From the NCBI GenBank assembly GCA_000497405.1, contig KI547049.1:20539-70763 (forward strand): 50,225 bases of DNA, given 5' to 3'. Under the pieces are notes generated by a model, which worked only from the letters and a program-made list of their open reading frames with translations, had not been told where the DNA came from and did no database searches. Shown here in pieces: positions 36,738 through 45,689 of the stretch. Position 1 is the first letter of the stretch, and every line of letters starts with the position of its first letter. Position numbers and translations under genes: made by a program. Source of the DNA: Streptomycetaceae bacterium MP113-05. Lineage in GTDB: Bacteria; Actinomycetota; Actinomycetes; Streptomycetales; Streptomycetaceae.

Positions 36738-37993
36738 CGGCCCAGCGTAGGCCGGTCGAGCGGCAGCTCGACGTGGACCCGCCACTCGCCGTCGACGGGC
36801 CGTGCTTCGGCACGTCCGCCGAGCAGTGCGGCACGCTCCCGGACACCCTGCAGACCCGTTCCCGACCCCGACCTGCCGGATCCGCAACCTTCGGGCGCCA
36901 TCGGGTTGCGTACGTCGAGCGCCAGCCGCCGGTCGCTCACCGACATCCGTACCCGGACCCGCACCGGGGACGTCCCCGCATGCCGCAGGGCGTTCGTCAG
37001 CGCCTCCTGCAGGATGCGGTAGCCCTCTCGCGACACCGGCCCCGGCACCGTGTCGACGGGTCCGTCGATCTTCATGACCGCCTCGGCTCCGGAGGTGCGC
37101 GCGGCCTCGACAAGACGGTCCGACTCCTCCAGCGACGGCCGGCGCCCGGTCTCCCGGCCCGGTCGGCGCAGCACCCGGAGCACCCGGTCCAGATCCTCCA
37201 GTGCGGACCGGCCGGTCTCCTCGATCGCGGCCAGCGCCCGGTCGGTGAACTCCGCACTGCCAGCGGCGCGTGCCGCACCGGCCTGCACGACGGTGACGGT
37301 GAGTGCGTGCCCGACCGAGTCGTGCAGTTCGCGTGCGATGCCGTCGCGTTCAAGTAGGCGCTCGGTCAACTCCTCGAGTTCTGCCATCTTTTCGGCTGCG
37401 GACGGCCCCAGCAGCCGCCGTGCCGCTGCGGCCGTCACGGCCCCGAGGCCCGCCATCGTGTACACCAGACCGAGTAGCGGCAGGGGAACGAGCAGGCCGT
37501 ATGCCCCGTGCACCCCCTGGACCGTCAACAGCGAATCGGCGCCGCTCTCCTGACCGGTGGCCCCGTCGAGCAGCTCGAAGGACAGCGCAGGACACTGCAT
37601 CGTCACCAGAACGGCCAGGCAGCCCACCTCCAGCCGCAGGACCATCCACAGTGCCGTACGACCCCTGTCCCGCCAGGAGGCGGAGGGCCGTGCCACGATG
37701 CCCGGCGGACGTTCCACCCGGTCCGGGTCGTCGCTCCGGTCAGGCGCGTGCGGCCCGGGCATCAGCATGATCCGGGCCTGCAATCCCTCGGCCAACCGCA
37801 TCGCCGGGAACATCGCGGCCGCCACGAGCAGCGGAACGGGCACCAGCGCGACCAGCACCCAGTGCCCGAGGGTGTCGCCGTCCAGCCCGGGGTAGACGGC
37901 GCCGCACACGACCGCGATCACCGCTCCCACCAGCAGGTGGAGCCAGCGCGTGTAGGTGACCGCGCGGGTCAGCGGTCGCAGCACTCTCGGCAT
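36734..37993 (-). CDS. NarL-type sensor histidine kinase (HisKA_3)
   Basis: 419 residues. The N-terminal ~190 residues have about four to five membrane segments and no sizable extracellular domain, suggesting the signal is sensed in or at the membrane. Dimerisation/phosphotransfer motif 'IARELHDSVGHALTVTVVQA' near residue 240 carries the phospho-His. The HATPase_c domain ends with 'SGSGTGLQGVRERAALLGG'. Transcribed with the response regulator as a DesK/DesR-like pair. Confidence 0.92.
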   Translation of the reverse strand: MPRVLRPLTRAVTYTRWLHLLVGAVIAVVCGAVYPGLDGDTLGHWVLVALVPVPLLVAAAMFPAMRLAEGLQARIMLMPGPHAPDRSDDPDRVERPPGIVARPSASWRDRGRTALWMVLRLEVGCLAVLVTMQCPALSFELLDGATGQESGADSLLTVQGVHGAYGLLVPLPLLGLVYTMAGLGAVTAAAARRLLGPSAAEKMAELEELTERLLERDGIARELHDSVGHALTVTVVQAGAARAAGSAEFTDRALAAIEETGRSALEDLDRVLRVLRRPGRETGRRPSLEESDRLVEAARTSGAEAVMKIDGPVDTVPGPVSREGYRILQEALTNALRHAGTSPVRVRVRMSVSDRRLALDVRNPMAPEGCGSGRSGSGTGLQGVRERAALLGGRAEARPVDGEWRVHVELPLDRPTLGR

Positions 37994-38027
37994 GCCGTCA
38001 TCGTGTCAGGCCCCGTCGCCGCCGGGT

Positions 38028-38065
38028 TCCCCCAGACGGGGGAGACGGTCCCCCCGCCCGGGGGA
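38028..38065. promoter_or_regulatory. Two tandem dyads between the divergent two-component system and ABC exporter
   Basis: TCCCCC-AGAC-GGGGGA (38028-38043) and TCCCCC-CGCCC-GGGGGA (38049-38065). Their centres are about 21 bp apart, two helical turns, in the 107-nt gap between the kinase start and the ABC ATPase start. This is what a dimeric NarL-type regulator controlling both sides would need. Confidence 0.6.
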
Positions 38066-38100
38066 CGCGGCGCCGCCCGCCCGCGGGCCAGCCTTTCGGT

Positions 38101-39045
38101 ATGAATTCCATCGACATCCGTCACCTGACGAAGGACTACGGGAACACCCGGGCCGTGGACGAGCTCACCTTCACCGTCGAGCCGGGGCGGGTAACCGGCT
38201 TCCTGGGGCCCAACGGCGCGGGCAAGTCCACCACGATGCGCCTGGTTCTCGGCCTGGGCCGCCCGACCTCGGGCACCGCCACCGTCGGCGGCCGGCCCTA
38301 CACCGATCACGAGGAGCCGTTGCGCCACGTCGGCGCGCTGCTCGACGCACAGGCGGCGCACGGTTCCCGCACCGCACGGGGACACCTGTTGGCACTCGCT
38401 GCCAGCAACCGTATCCCGGCGAGCAGGGCGGACGAGGTGTTGGCGCAGGCCGGGCTGGAGTCCGTCGCCAAGCGCCGCATCCGCACCTACTCACTCGGCA
38501 TGCGGCAGCGGCTCGGCATCGCCGCCGCGCTGCTCGGCGACCCGGCCGTGCTGCTCTTCGACGAACCGGCCAACGGCCTCGACCCCGAGGGCATCGTCTG
38601 GATCCGCGAGTTGATGCGGCGACTGGCCCGGGAGGGCCGCACGGTGCTCGTCTCCAGCCACCTGATGAATGAGACCGCGTCCTTCGCGGACCACCTGGTC
38701 GTTCTGGGCCGGGGCCGTCTCCTCGCGGACACCGGTATGCGGGACTTCCTGCACCAGCACGTACGGCCCCGTGTCCGGCTGCGCACGCTGGACGACGGCC
38801 TGCTGCGCACGGTGCTCGCCGACCACGGCTACCAGGCCCACCGAGGTGACGACGGGCGGTGGACCATCGACGACGCACGCGTCGAGGACGTGGGACCCGT
38901 CACCGCGCGGGCCGGCGTCCCCGTCCTCGAACTCACCGCGGAAGAAGGCTCGCTGGAGGACGCCTACCTGGCGTTGACCGCACGAGAGACCCAGTACGCG
39001 TCCCGGCCGGCCGGCGCCGGTGCCGGGCAGACCCAGGAGGTATGA
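38101..39045 (+). CDS. ABC transporter ATP-binding protein (DrrA/BcrA-like exporter)
   Basis: 314 residues. Walker A 'GFLGPNGAGKSTTMRLVLGL' near residue 40, signature 'TYSLGMRQRLGIAAALLGDP' near 135, Walker B 'AVLLFDEPANGLDPEGI', switch His in 'VLVSSHLMNE'. The C-terminal ~90 residues form the extra domain of bacitracin/daunorubicin-type exporters. No clear Shine-Dalgarno precedes the ATG, so it may be leaderless. Coupled to the permease gene. Confidence 0.93.
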   Translation: MNSIDIRHLTKDYGNTRAVDELTFTVEPGRVTGFLGPNGAGKSTTMRLVLGLGRPTSGTATVGGRPYTDHEEPLRHVGALLDAQAAHGSRTARGHLLALAASNRIPASRADEVLAQAGLESVAKRRIRTYSLGMRQRLGIAAALLGDPAVLLFDEPANGLDPEGIVWIRELMRRLAREGRTVLVSSHLMNETASFADHLVVLGRGRLLADTGMRDFLHQHVRPRVRLRTLDDGLLRTVLADHGYQAHRGDDGRWTIDDARVEDVGPVTARAGVPVLELTAEEGSLEDAYLALTARETQYASRPAGAGAGQTQEV

Positions 39046-39047
39046 CC

Positions 39048-39782
39048 ATGACCTTCGCACCCGTCCTTCACTCCGAGTGGATCAAGACCAGAACCTTGCG
39101 CGGCACGGCGGTGTCCCTGACGTGCGTGTTCGCGGTGACCGTCGGCATCACGATCCTCGTCATGGCCACCATCGGCCAGGCAGAGGCTGACGGTTCGGAG
39201 GACCTGCTCTTCTTCGCGTTCTACGCGCTCAACTTCGGCCAGATCGCAGCGATCTCCTTCGGCACCCTGACCTTCTCCTCCGAGTACGTGAACGGCGCCT
39301 TGCGGGTGACGTTGGCCGCGGTGCCCTCCCGAGGCCGCTTCTACGCAGCGAAGGCCCTGGTGGTCGGCGCGCTCGGATGCGTGGTCGGGCTCGTCACCGC
39401 CTTCGTCGCCTTCCTCACCGGTCAGGCCTTCCTGGGGACGTACGCCCTCGATCTCGGCGATGCCGGAACGGTGCGCGCCTGCATCGGCGCCGGCCTCTAC
39501 CTCGGCCTCATGGCACTGCTCGCCGCCGGACTGGCAGCGGTGCTGCGCAGCGGGATGGCAGTGCTGAGCATCCTCATCCCGTTCATCCTGATCGTGTCGT
39601 TCGTCGTCGGCGACATCGCGACGGGCGTCGCCGCGTACCTGCCCGACCGGGCCGGCCAGCAGGTGATGCATCAGGACCCGACCGGAACCCTGGGCCCGTG
39701 GACCGGCCTCGCAGTGACGGCGGCGTGGGCGGCCGCCGCGCTGCTCGCCGGCTGGTGGTGCGTCCGCCGCCGCGACGCGTAA
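39048..39782 (+). CDS. ABC transporter permease (ABC-2 type)
   Basis: 244 residues with six hydrophobic segments. 'HSEWIKTRTLRGTAVSL' at the N-terminus and 'TLTFSSEYVNGALRVTLAAV' near 75 are typical of BcrB/ABC-2 permeases. ATG 39048 has GGAGG 7 nt upstream; ATG 39042, overlapping the previous stop, is too close to it. With the ATPase it forms an exporter, probably for a hydrophobic compound or for lantibiotic/antibiotic immunity, controlled by the adjacent two-component system. Confidence 0.88.
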   Translation: MTFAPVLHSEWIKTRTLRGTAVSLTCVFAVTVGITILVMATIGQAEADGSEDLLFFAFYALNFGQIAAISFGTLTFSSEYVNGALRVTLAAVPSRGRFYAAKALVVGALGCVVGLVTAFVAFLTGQAFLGTYALDLGDAGTVRACIGAGLYLGLMALLAAGLAAVLRSGMAVLSILIPFILIVSFVVGDIATGVAAYLPDRAGQQVMHQDPTGTLGPWTGLAVTAAWAAAALLAGWWCVRRRDA

Positions 39783-39871
39783 GTGCCGGGCTGTCGAGCG
39801 GCGGTGTACGTCCGGGCGAGGACCAGAATTGGGCTGTACGCCGGGCCCGCAGGTGGAAGAGGGCTTTGCAT

Positions 39872-39902
39872 GCGTGCCGCGGTCATGTCGGCTGCGGCAC
39901 GC
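39872..39902. terminator. Stem-loop between convergent permease and DUF397 genes
   Basis: GCGTGCCGC (39872-39880) pairs with GCGGCACGC (39894-39902). It lies between the convergent gene ends and is likely to be bidirectional. Confidence 0.5.
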
Positions 39903-39927
39903 CCACCTGCCCGGCGGGCCGGGCGAG

Positions 39928-40137
39928 CTATCGACGGTACGCGGCGAAGCCGACGAAGTCGGCCCAGGCCGTGGCGGTGAGCGAGAGCTGCGGGCCGAGC
40001 ACGCTCTTGGAGTCCCGGACGTGGACGATGCCAGGGGTGGAGGCGACCTCGACACAGTCCGGGCCGTCGTTGGTGCTGTAGCTGCTTTTCGTCCACCGCA
40101 GCGCCGACCCGCTGGTGCCGGAAGGCTTGAGTGTCAT
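39928..40137 (-). CDS. DUF397 domain protein
   Basis: 69 residues. 'LRWTKSSYSTNDGPDCVEVA' and 'VHVRDSKSVLGPQLSLTATAW' are the DUF397 core; family members are usually 60-75 residues. They nearly always follow an XRE/DUF5753 regulator, as here (4-nt overlap), and are thought to act with it, as for the BldB-like and WhiJ/AbaA-type pairs in Streptomyces development. Signal unknown. Confidence 0.93.
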   Translation of the reverse strand: MTLKPSGTSGSALRWTKSSYSTNDGPDCVEVASTPGIVHVRDSKSVLGPQLSLTATAWADFVGFAAYRR

Positions 40138-41012
40138 CTCGCTCCCCACAGTTTTTCGATGAAGGCCAGCGACTCGCGTGGAGTAAGGGCCTGGGCACGG
40201 ATCATTCCATACCTCATCTCCAGGATCTGCACCTCCTTCGCGTCCGAGATGAGGCGACTGGTGAGCTGTACTTCGTCGTGCCCGAGGGCCGTGCCGTCGT
40301 TCAGTTTCATCACCCTCAGCGAGCCGCCGAGGCCGGCATGCTCTTCTGCATCGGTCGGCATCACCTGGATGGCGACGTACGGCAACCGTCCCAGGTCGAG
40401 TAGACGCTCGAGTTGACGCTTGTGTACTGACCGGCCCCCAGTGGGGCGTCGCAGTGTCGCCTCTTCCTGCACCACGGTCAAGAGCGGGGCAGGGCATCGG
40501 TCGAAGACCGTTTGCCGCGCCATGCGCGCAGAGACGAGACGCTCCAGGGCATCCGAGCTGTATGCCGGGCGGCGCAGCCGGAACAGGGCTCGTGCGTACT
40601 CTTCCGTCTGCAGGAGTCCATGCACGACTGTGTTCACGTAAGCACCCAACTCGACCGCTTCGGCCTCCAGTTTGGCCAGGTCACGGACCTTCTTCGGATA
40701 GCGGGCCTCCGCCACGTCCGCCTTGAAGGCGGAGAGCTTGCCCTCGGCGCCCAGGGCCCGGTCGGCGTTGTCCAGGAACTCCGGCTTGGGGGTTCGTCTA
40801 CCGCGCTCGACGGAGGAGACCATCTCCTCGCCGTAGCCGATCGCCGAACCGAGTTCGGACTGCCGCAGGCCGGCGGACTCCCGCCACAGCTTGATCTGGC
40901 GGCCCACGGCCCGCAGCACCGTCGCCGAGTCGTCGTCGAGGCCGTCGTCCCACCGGGGGCCGTCCGCTCCGTCCGTCGTGTGCTTCGTACCGCTGGTGCC
41001 GTCTACACCCAT
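40134..41012 (-). CDS. XRE-family regulator with DUF5753 sensor domain
   Basis: 292 residues. The ATG at 41012 has GGAGG 7 nt upstream; a longer frame starting at 41102 is not supported. Helix-turn-helix at ~35-95 ('LRQSELGSAIGYGEEMVSSV'), then a DUF5753 domain ('LEAEAVELGAYVNTVVHGLL', 'QTEEYARALFRLRRP', 'VQEEATLRRPTGG', 'RLPYVAIQVMPTDAEEHAGL', ending 'ESLAFIEKLWGAR'). Streptomyces has dozens of such WhiJ-like regulators, each partnered with a DUF397 protein. Confidence 0.92.
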   Translation of the reverse strand: MGVDGTSGTKHTTDGADGPRWDDGLDDDSATVLRAVGRQIKLWRESAGLRQSELGSAIGYGEEMVSSVERGRRTPKPEFLDNADRALGAEGKLSAFKADVAEARYPKKVRDLAKLEAEAVELGAYVNTVVHGLLQTEEYARALFRLRRPAYSSDALERLVSARMARQTVFDRCPAPLLTVVQEEATLRRPTGGRSVHKRQLERLLDLGRLPYVAIQVMPTDAEEHAGLGGSLRVMKLNDGTALGHDEVQLTSRLISDAKEVQILEMRYGMIRAQALTPRESLAFIEKLWGAR

Positions 41013-41722
41013 ACGCCCACCTCCGTCGTGCCGTACCCAACTCCGCGCACCCTGAGGTGTCACGGGGGACCGGTCGTACTGATCCGGACCGCAGACGGAC
41101 ACTCACCCTCCGTACGGGCGGCGGTGCTTCTCACGGTGCAGCACATACCGCCACTCTGGGTCACGAATGACGGAAAGTCACCCGAACGAAGAACCGGAAC
41201 AGAAACCTCCGTTCCACTCAGGAGGAGCAATGCCGACCGCACCCGCCCATAGCCGTGTACTGGCGTGCCCAGTACCGGAACCTCAGCTCTGCACCGATCA
41301 CAGAAGCCGTCGCCGATCTCTTGGCGAAGGGAGCGACCGCGCATAAGTGACCTCTTGCCCTCGGAACCTGCGGTCCGGCCTCGTGCGGCGCCTGTCAGGA
41401 GCAGGTGTCCTGCTCAGCCCGGAATGGGAGACGGCCGTCCGGGTCGTACTGCGCGAAGCCTTCCTCTCCCACGGCTGGTTCCTCTACGAAGATGGTGGCT
41501 TGGTTCGGCTGGGCGGCCCGGTGCGCTTGCGGGGCCGGATCACCGAACACGTCACGCGGTGGCATGCGGACGGTAACCTGTCTGCCGATCGCATGCGCCT
41601 GTAGATCGGTCCCGACGGGCACCGCCTCGCCCGAACGTGATGACCGCGAACTGCCCCCGGCTATCGCTTCCTGCCTGCCCAGTGCCTTGGTCGATGACCA
41701 GGCCACGTTACTCAGCGCACCC
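41013..41722. other. ~700-nt gap with only weak small ORFs
   Basis: Between the XRE start and the STAND-gene promoter. A plus-strand ATG (41230) directly follows a strong AGGAGGAG tract but opens only 38 codons with unremarkable Arg/Ser-rich composition; it can be extended upstream to ATG 41167. The region may carry the divergent promoters and possibly one small protein or RNA. Confidence 0.35.
41347..41604 (+). CDS. Hypothetical 85-residue protein
   Basis: GTG start directly after the TAA of a 38-codon frame. The composition looks protein-like ('LSPEWETAVRVVLREAFLSH', 'GRITEHVTRWHADGNLSADR'), with amphipathic helix potential and no membrane segment or known domain. The purine tract AAGGGAG is 13 nt upstream, which is poor. 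It may belong with the downstream STAND gene or be noise. Confidence 0.35.
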   Translation: MTSCPRNLRSGLVRRLSGAGVLLSPEWETAVRVVLREAFLSHGWFLYEDGGLVRLGGPVRLRGRITEHVTRWHADGNLSADRMRL

Positions 41723-41751
41723 TGCACAGATCGAGAAGCTGCGACTACACT
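41723..41751 (+). promoter_or_regulatory. Putative promoter of the STAND NTPase-kinase unit
   Basis: TGCACA (41723-41728), 17-nt spacer, TACACT (41746-41751). A good -10 and a moderate -35, predicting a start near 41758 and a 57-nt leader before GTG 41815. Confidence 0.5.
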
Positions 41752-41814
41752 ACGTGTCCGTCGAATGTGTACGTGCTGCCTTCGAGCGTGGCAGGCAGCG
41801 GACAAGGGGGCACC

Positions 41815-44478
41815 GTGTCACGAGCCGATCTGCGGACGTTATTCCGGTCGAACAACCGCGAACTGAAGGCGGTGGACGTGTTCGCCGACCGGGAGGGCGA
41901 GTGGGCCGCTGTGGCCGACAGCCTCGCTGCGGTCGCGACCGCAGCGAGTGCGCCGGGGTTCGACGTCGAAGATCTGGAGCAGCCTCGCCGCAACGTGCTC
42001 TCGTTCTATGGCGTAGGAGGCATCGGCAAGACGACCCTCTCCCAACAACTCGCTCTCCACCTTGCCGACGACGGCGAGCAGGCCGCGCAGTGGCCCGAGC
42101 TGGACAGGGATGTCGGCAGGGTCCTTCCGGTGCGAGTCGACCTCGCCGCACAGTCTGGATTCGACTTCGAATCCCTGATCCTTTCGGTGCGACTGGCCGT
42201 CGCGGAGTTGGGCCGGCCGATGCCTGCATTCGATCTCGCGTTGCGCCGCTACTGGGAGCACAACCATCCCGGCGAGCCGCTGGAGGAGTACCTGCGCAGG
42301 CGAACGCTCTTCAGCCGACTCGCGACTTCGGTCTCCCTGCCGAACCAGATGCAGTCCGCTCTCGCAGACACCGCGCAGGCGCTTCTGCTGCCCGGCACGG
42401 TGGGTTCACTCGTCGGCAGTGGGCTGAGGGCCACGGTCGGTGCGCTCAGGGATCGGCGGGAAGCGGCCCGCGCGCTGGCTGGCTGCCGCCGCCTCCCTGA
42501 TCTTCTCGAGGCCGAGCCGGACCTGGATGCGCTGAGCTACTACAGCCATCTGCTGGCCTGGGACCTGGCACAGCTGAAAGGGGAACACCGCGCCACGCTG
42601 GTCGTGCTGCTGGATACCTTCGAGGAGATTGGCGACCGTACCCACCGCGACCTGGAGCGGCTGATTCAGCGGATGGTTTGGCTGATGCCCGGCAGCCTCT
42701 TCGTCATCACCGGCCGCAACCGCCTTGACTGGGACGAGGGACGACTGGAGGGTCAGCTCGACTGGGTCGGCACTAGGCACTGGCCATTGCTCAGCAGTCA
42801 GACGGCCGCTGATCCCCGGCAGCACCGAGTGGGCTACCTGTCCGCTGCGGACGCCGAACGCTACCTGTGCCACCGCATCACCGTGGACGGGAGCCCACTG
42901 ATGGAGGGGGCCACGCGTCGAACCGTCGTGGCCAGGTCGCACGGGTTGCCGCTCTACCTGGACCTCGCGGTGATGCGCTTCCTGGATCTGCACGCCCGTG
43001 GGCACACGCCAACATCGTCGGACTTCAGCTACGACTTCCCAGCCCTGGTCACTCGCACGGTACGTGACCTCACGGCGGGGGAACGGCACGTGCTGCGGGC
43101 GGTCAGCCTGCTGGATTCCTTCTCCGTGGCCCTGGCGACGGCGGCGGCGGGGCTCGATCGCGACGCCCCCGCCTTGCAGCTCGTCGATCGACCGTTCATC
43201 GACACCGACGATGCCGCGCCATGGCCACACTCCCTGCACGCGCTGGTGCGGGCCGCAGTACAGGATGCAGACTCGGCCGCCGAAGACCGGTGGAGCGAAG
43301 ACGACTGGCATCGGGCGGCGGAGCGTGCTTTCGTGGCGCTCGGGCACGAGTTCGCACAGGCGAGGGCTGCAGCGGAACGGCCGCGGCTGCTGGGCTGCCT
43401 GCGCCAGGGCGTGCGTCTTGCCCGCGATCACGGGCTTCCCTTGGCGTGGCTGGAACAGGCGGCGTACGACTATGTCGATGCCATGATCTGGGAGCCGGTG
43501 GAGATTCCGCCTCGCGCTTCTGGTCCTGACGAGAGCGCCGGCGCGGCCGAGTCGCTGGCCTCGGTGCTCAGTGCGGTCGCGCGACGGCAGCGTCAGCACC
43601 GGCAGATCACCGCGGACACGCTCAGCGATGTGCTCACCATTCCCGGACTGTCCCCGGCCGTGGGGGAACTCGCAGAGTACTTCCGCGCCGAGTGTGAACG
43701 AGACCTCGGTCGGATGGAACAGTCCATGGCAGGGATGCGGCGTGTAGCCGACGGAGGCGGACGCATGGCGGCCGACGCCACCCGAGGCCTCCTGCACCTT
43801 GCCCGGCGCCTGGGTCACTTCCCGGATGTGCTCGCCGCAGCTGACGAGTTGGGCAGCCGCGGGCGCCGCTACCGGACACTCGGCGATCTGTGGTGGACGC
43901 AGGGCAAGTTCTCGCTGTCGTGCGCGACCTACGCGCGCGGCCGGGATGATGCGTCGACAGCTGCAGAGACCGGGGAAGCGGCGCTTTCCCAGGCGTGTCT
44001 GGCATTCGCTGCCTCCTTCGGGGACCGGTCGCGCGCACAGGAGCAGATCGACCGGAGCACAGAGATGTTGCGCGGCGTGACCGGTCGGTGGGCAGATCTG
44101 CAGCGCCGGAACGCACAATTGCTGTGCGACGCCGGTACCGACGCGGACATCCCCGGCCGGGCTGCCGAGATCGAGGCCGAAGCCCTGGAGTCGGGCCTGA
44201 GCTCTCCGGCGGCCTATGCGCGATTCATCGTCTGCTTCCACCAGGCCGTCCGCCGCGACGAAGCCGGACTGGCTGCGGCCCGTGAAGGGTTGAAGCGACA
44301 CATTCGGGGACACGAGTTCGCCTATCTCCTCGAGCTTTCTTACCTGATGGCACCCCACGTTCCAGCGGATGACGTCCCTCGCGCCCGATGGATCGACGGG
44401 CAGGAGGAGACCCGAGACCGCTGGGCGCGCTGCGTCGACGAACGCCGCCAGGAAATCGATCTGCTTCTGGGAGACTGA
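41815..44478 (+). CDS. STAND-type P-loop NTPase with helical-repeat C-terminus
   Basis: 887 residues. GTG 41815 has AAGGGGG upstream; the frame is open further to 41767 but without a ribosome-binding site. Walker A 'FYGVGGIGKTTLSQQLALHL' near residue 65, Walker B 'TLVVLLDTFEEI' near 262, and a sensor-1-like 'LFVITGRNRLDW' near 297 give an AP-ATPase/NB-ARC-like core, followed by a winged-helix-like region ('ERHVLRAVSLLDSFSVAL'). Residues ~500-880 are alpha-helical with TPR-like periodicity. No N-terminal effector (TIR, nuclease, protease) and no LuxR domain are seen. STAND proteins are signal-triggered oligomeric switches; the partner here may be the kinase encoded 4 nt downstream. Ligand unknown. 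Confidence 0.75.
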   Translation: MSRADLRTLFRSNNRELKAVDVFADREGEWAAVADSLAAVATAASAPGFDVEDLEQPRRNVLSFYGVGGIGKTTLSQQLALHLADDGEQAAQWPELDRDVGRVLPVRVDLAAQSGFDFESLILSVRLAVAELGRPMPAFDLALRRYWEHNHPGEPLEEYLRRRTLFSRLATSVSLPNQMQSALADTAQALLLPGTVGSLVGSGLRATVGALRDRREAARALAGCRRLPDLLEAEPDLDALSYYSHLLAWDLAQLKGEHRATLVVLLDTFEEIGDRTHRDLERLIQRMVWLMPGSLFVITGRNRLDWDEGRLEGQLDWVGTRHWPLLSSQTAADPRQHRVGYLSAADAERYLCHRITVDGSPLMEGATRRTVVARSHGLPLYLDLAVMRFLDLHARGHTPTSSDFSYDFPALVTRTVRDLTAGERHVLRAVSLLDSFSVALATAAAGLDRDAPALQLVDRPFIDTDDAAPWPHSLHALVRAAVQDADSAAEDRWSEDDWHRAAERAFVALGHEFAQARAAAERPRLLGCLRQGVRLARDHGLPLAWLEQAAYDYVDAMIWEPVEIPPRASGPDESAGAAESLASVLSAVARRQRQHRQITADTLSDVLTIPGLSPAVGELAEYFRAECERDLGRMEQSMAGMRRVADGGGRMAADATRGLLHLARRLGHFPDVLAAADELGSRGRRYRTLGDLWWTQGKFSLSCATYARGRDDASTAAETGEAALSQACLAFAASFGDRSRAQEQIDRSTEMLRGVTGRWADLQRRNAQLLCDAGTDADIPGRAAEIEAEALESGLSSPAAYARFIVCFHQAVRRDEAGLAAAREGLKRHIRGHEFAYLLELSYLMAPHVPADDVPRARWIDGQEETRDRWARCVDERRQEIDLLLGD

Positions 44479-44482
44479 CCGC

Positions 44483-45415
44483 ATGGCTGGCTACACGACT
44501 GTTGCAGACCTCGACCTTCCCGCCGTCGCGCAGACCTACGGCCTTCGTGACGTCCGCGTCGAGCAACTGAAGGGCGGGGCTGCCAACTCGAGCTTCCGCC
44601 TGACAGCAGCGGAAGGCGTCTTCGTCTTCACGGTCCTCGACAACCACGACCATGCGAGCGCGACTCGTCTGGGAGCGCTCAGCCGGGCCTTGAACGAGCA
44701 CGGTCTGCCCACGGTGGATGTGGTGCCCGCGCTCGATTCGTCGGACGCTCCCCTCGTGAGTGGGCGCCCCGTGCTACTGAAGAGGTTCATCCCAGGCGAG
44801 GTGCGGGAACCGCTTCCCGCCCACCTCCTCCCTGTAGCAGGGGCGTTTCTGGCTCGATTGCATGGTCTGCCCCCCGGCCTGCCCGGACTTTCAGTGGCCA
44901 CGCGTCGGCTGACTGACGAACACCTTTCCGCGATCGACGGCTTCGCCGATCAGGAGTTCGCCGATTGGCTGAAGGTGCGACTCGGAGCAGCACGGGCCGC
45001 GACGACCGCCGAACGTCCTGCGGTCGTGTGTCACGGTGACCTGTTCGCGGACAACATCATCGTCCGGCCGGACTCCACACTGGCAGTTCTCGACTGGGAG
45101 ACGGCCTCCCTGGACGACCCCCTCCTCGATCTTGGTATGGCGGTGGTCGGTCTCGCGCAGGAAGACCACGCCCTCCTGCCTGAGCGGATGCAGCTGCTGG
45201 TGGAGGGATATACATCCGTCCGCCCCCTCACCGAGACAGACCTCGCTGAGCTGTCGTCGCAGGTCGGCCTGGCTGCAGCGATCATCGCCTTCCACCGCTA
45301 CTACCGTCACAATGTGCGCTACCCCAACCCGGCCAAGGCGGATATCCACCGCCACCTGATCCGCTTCTGCGATTCGGTCGACGATTTCGCGCACGCTGCG
45401 GACGTAGTGGGCTGA
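44483..45415 (+). CDS. APH/ChoK-fold small-molecule kinase (homoserine kinase II-like)
   Basis: 310 residues. The N-lobe has 'LKGGAANSSFRLTAAEGVFV'. The catalytic loop is 'VVCHGDLFADNIIV' (HGDxxxxN, His184), and the Mg-binding 'AVLDWETASLDDPLLDLGMA' (DxE/D) follows. This is the aminoglycoside phosphotransferase/choline kinase fold, closest in layout to homoserine kinase type II and methylthioribose kinase. A GHMP ThrB is already present at 17488-18420, so homoserine is an unlikely main substrate. It starts 4 nt after the STAND gene and must be cotranscribed. Confidence 0.85.
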   Translation: MAGYTTVADLDLPAVAQTYGLRDVRVEQLKGGAANSSFRLTAAEGVFVFTVLDNHDHASATRLGALSRALNEHGLPTVDVVPALDSSDAPLVSGRPVLLKRFIPGEVREPLPAHLLPVAGAFLARLHGLPPGLPGLSVATRRLTDEHLSAIDGFADQEFADWLKVRLGAARAATTAERPAVVCHGDLFADNIIVRPDSTLAVLDWETASLDDPLLDLGMAVVGLAQEDHALLPERMQLLVEGYTSVRPLTETDLAELSSQVGLAAAIIAFHRYYRHNVRYPNPAKADIHRHLIRFCDSVDDFAHAADVVG

Positions 45416-45616
45416 CCGGCGCTGCGATCGCGTTCGGGGTGAATTCGACCCACGGGCGGGGGGACGGATGCAGCCTGCGTGAGCGGTCGGGTCCGCGGCC
45501 TGGGTGGGGAGGTGGTGGCGACGGCGAGTTCGGCCACCGCGTGGATCGTCCCGTCGCGCCGGCCTGTGGTGTACCGCTCGATGAGCAGAGCATGGGTGGT
45601 GTGCGGGAAGTTGACC

Positions 45617-45654
45617 GGGCCGGGTGCGCGGGGGGACTCCCGCGCACCCGGCCC
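45617..45654. terminator. Bidirectional terminator between the kinase and chitinase genes
   Basis: Perfect 16-bp stem GGGCCGGGTGCGCGGG (45617-45632) with its complement (45639-45654), loop GGGACT. It lies 35 nt beyond the chitinase stop and serves both convergent units. The rest of 45416-45616 shows nothing. Confidence 0.85.
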
Positions 45655-45689
45655 GTCGGGTGTGGCCCCCGGCGTTGGCCGGGACAGGG

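Noticed and set aside
41230..41346. 38-codon ORF after a strong AGGAGGAG tract
   Set aside because: The ribosome-binding site is convincing but the peptide is Arg/Ser-rich without features; kept only as a note in the gap entry.
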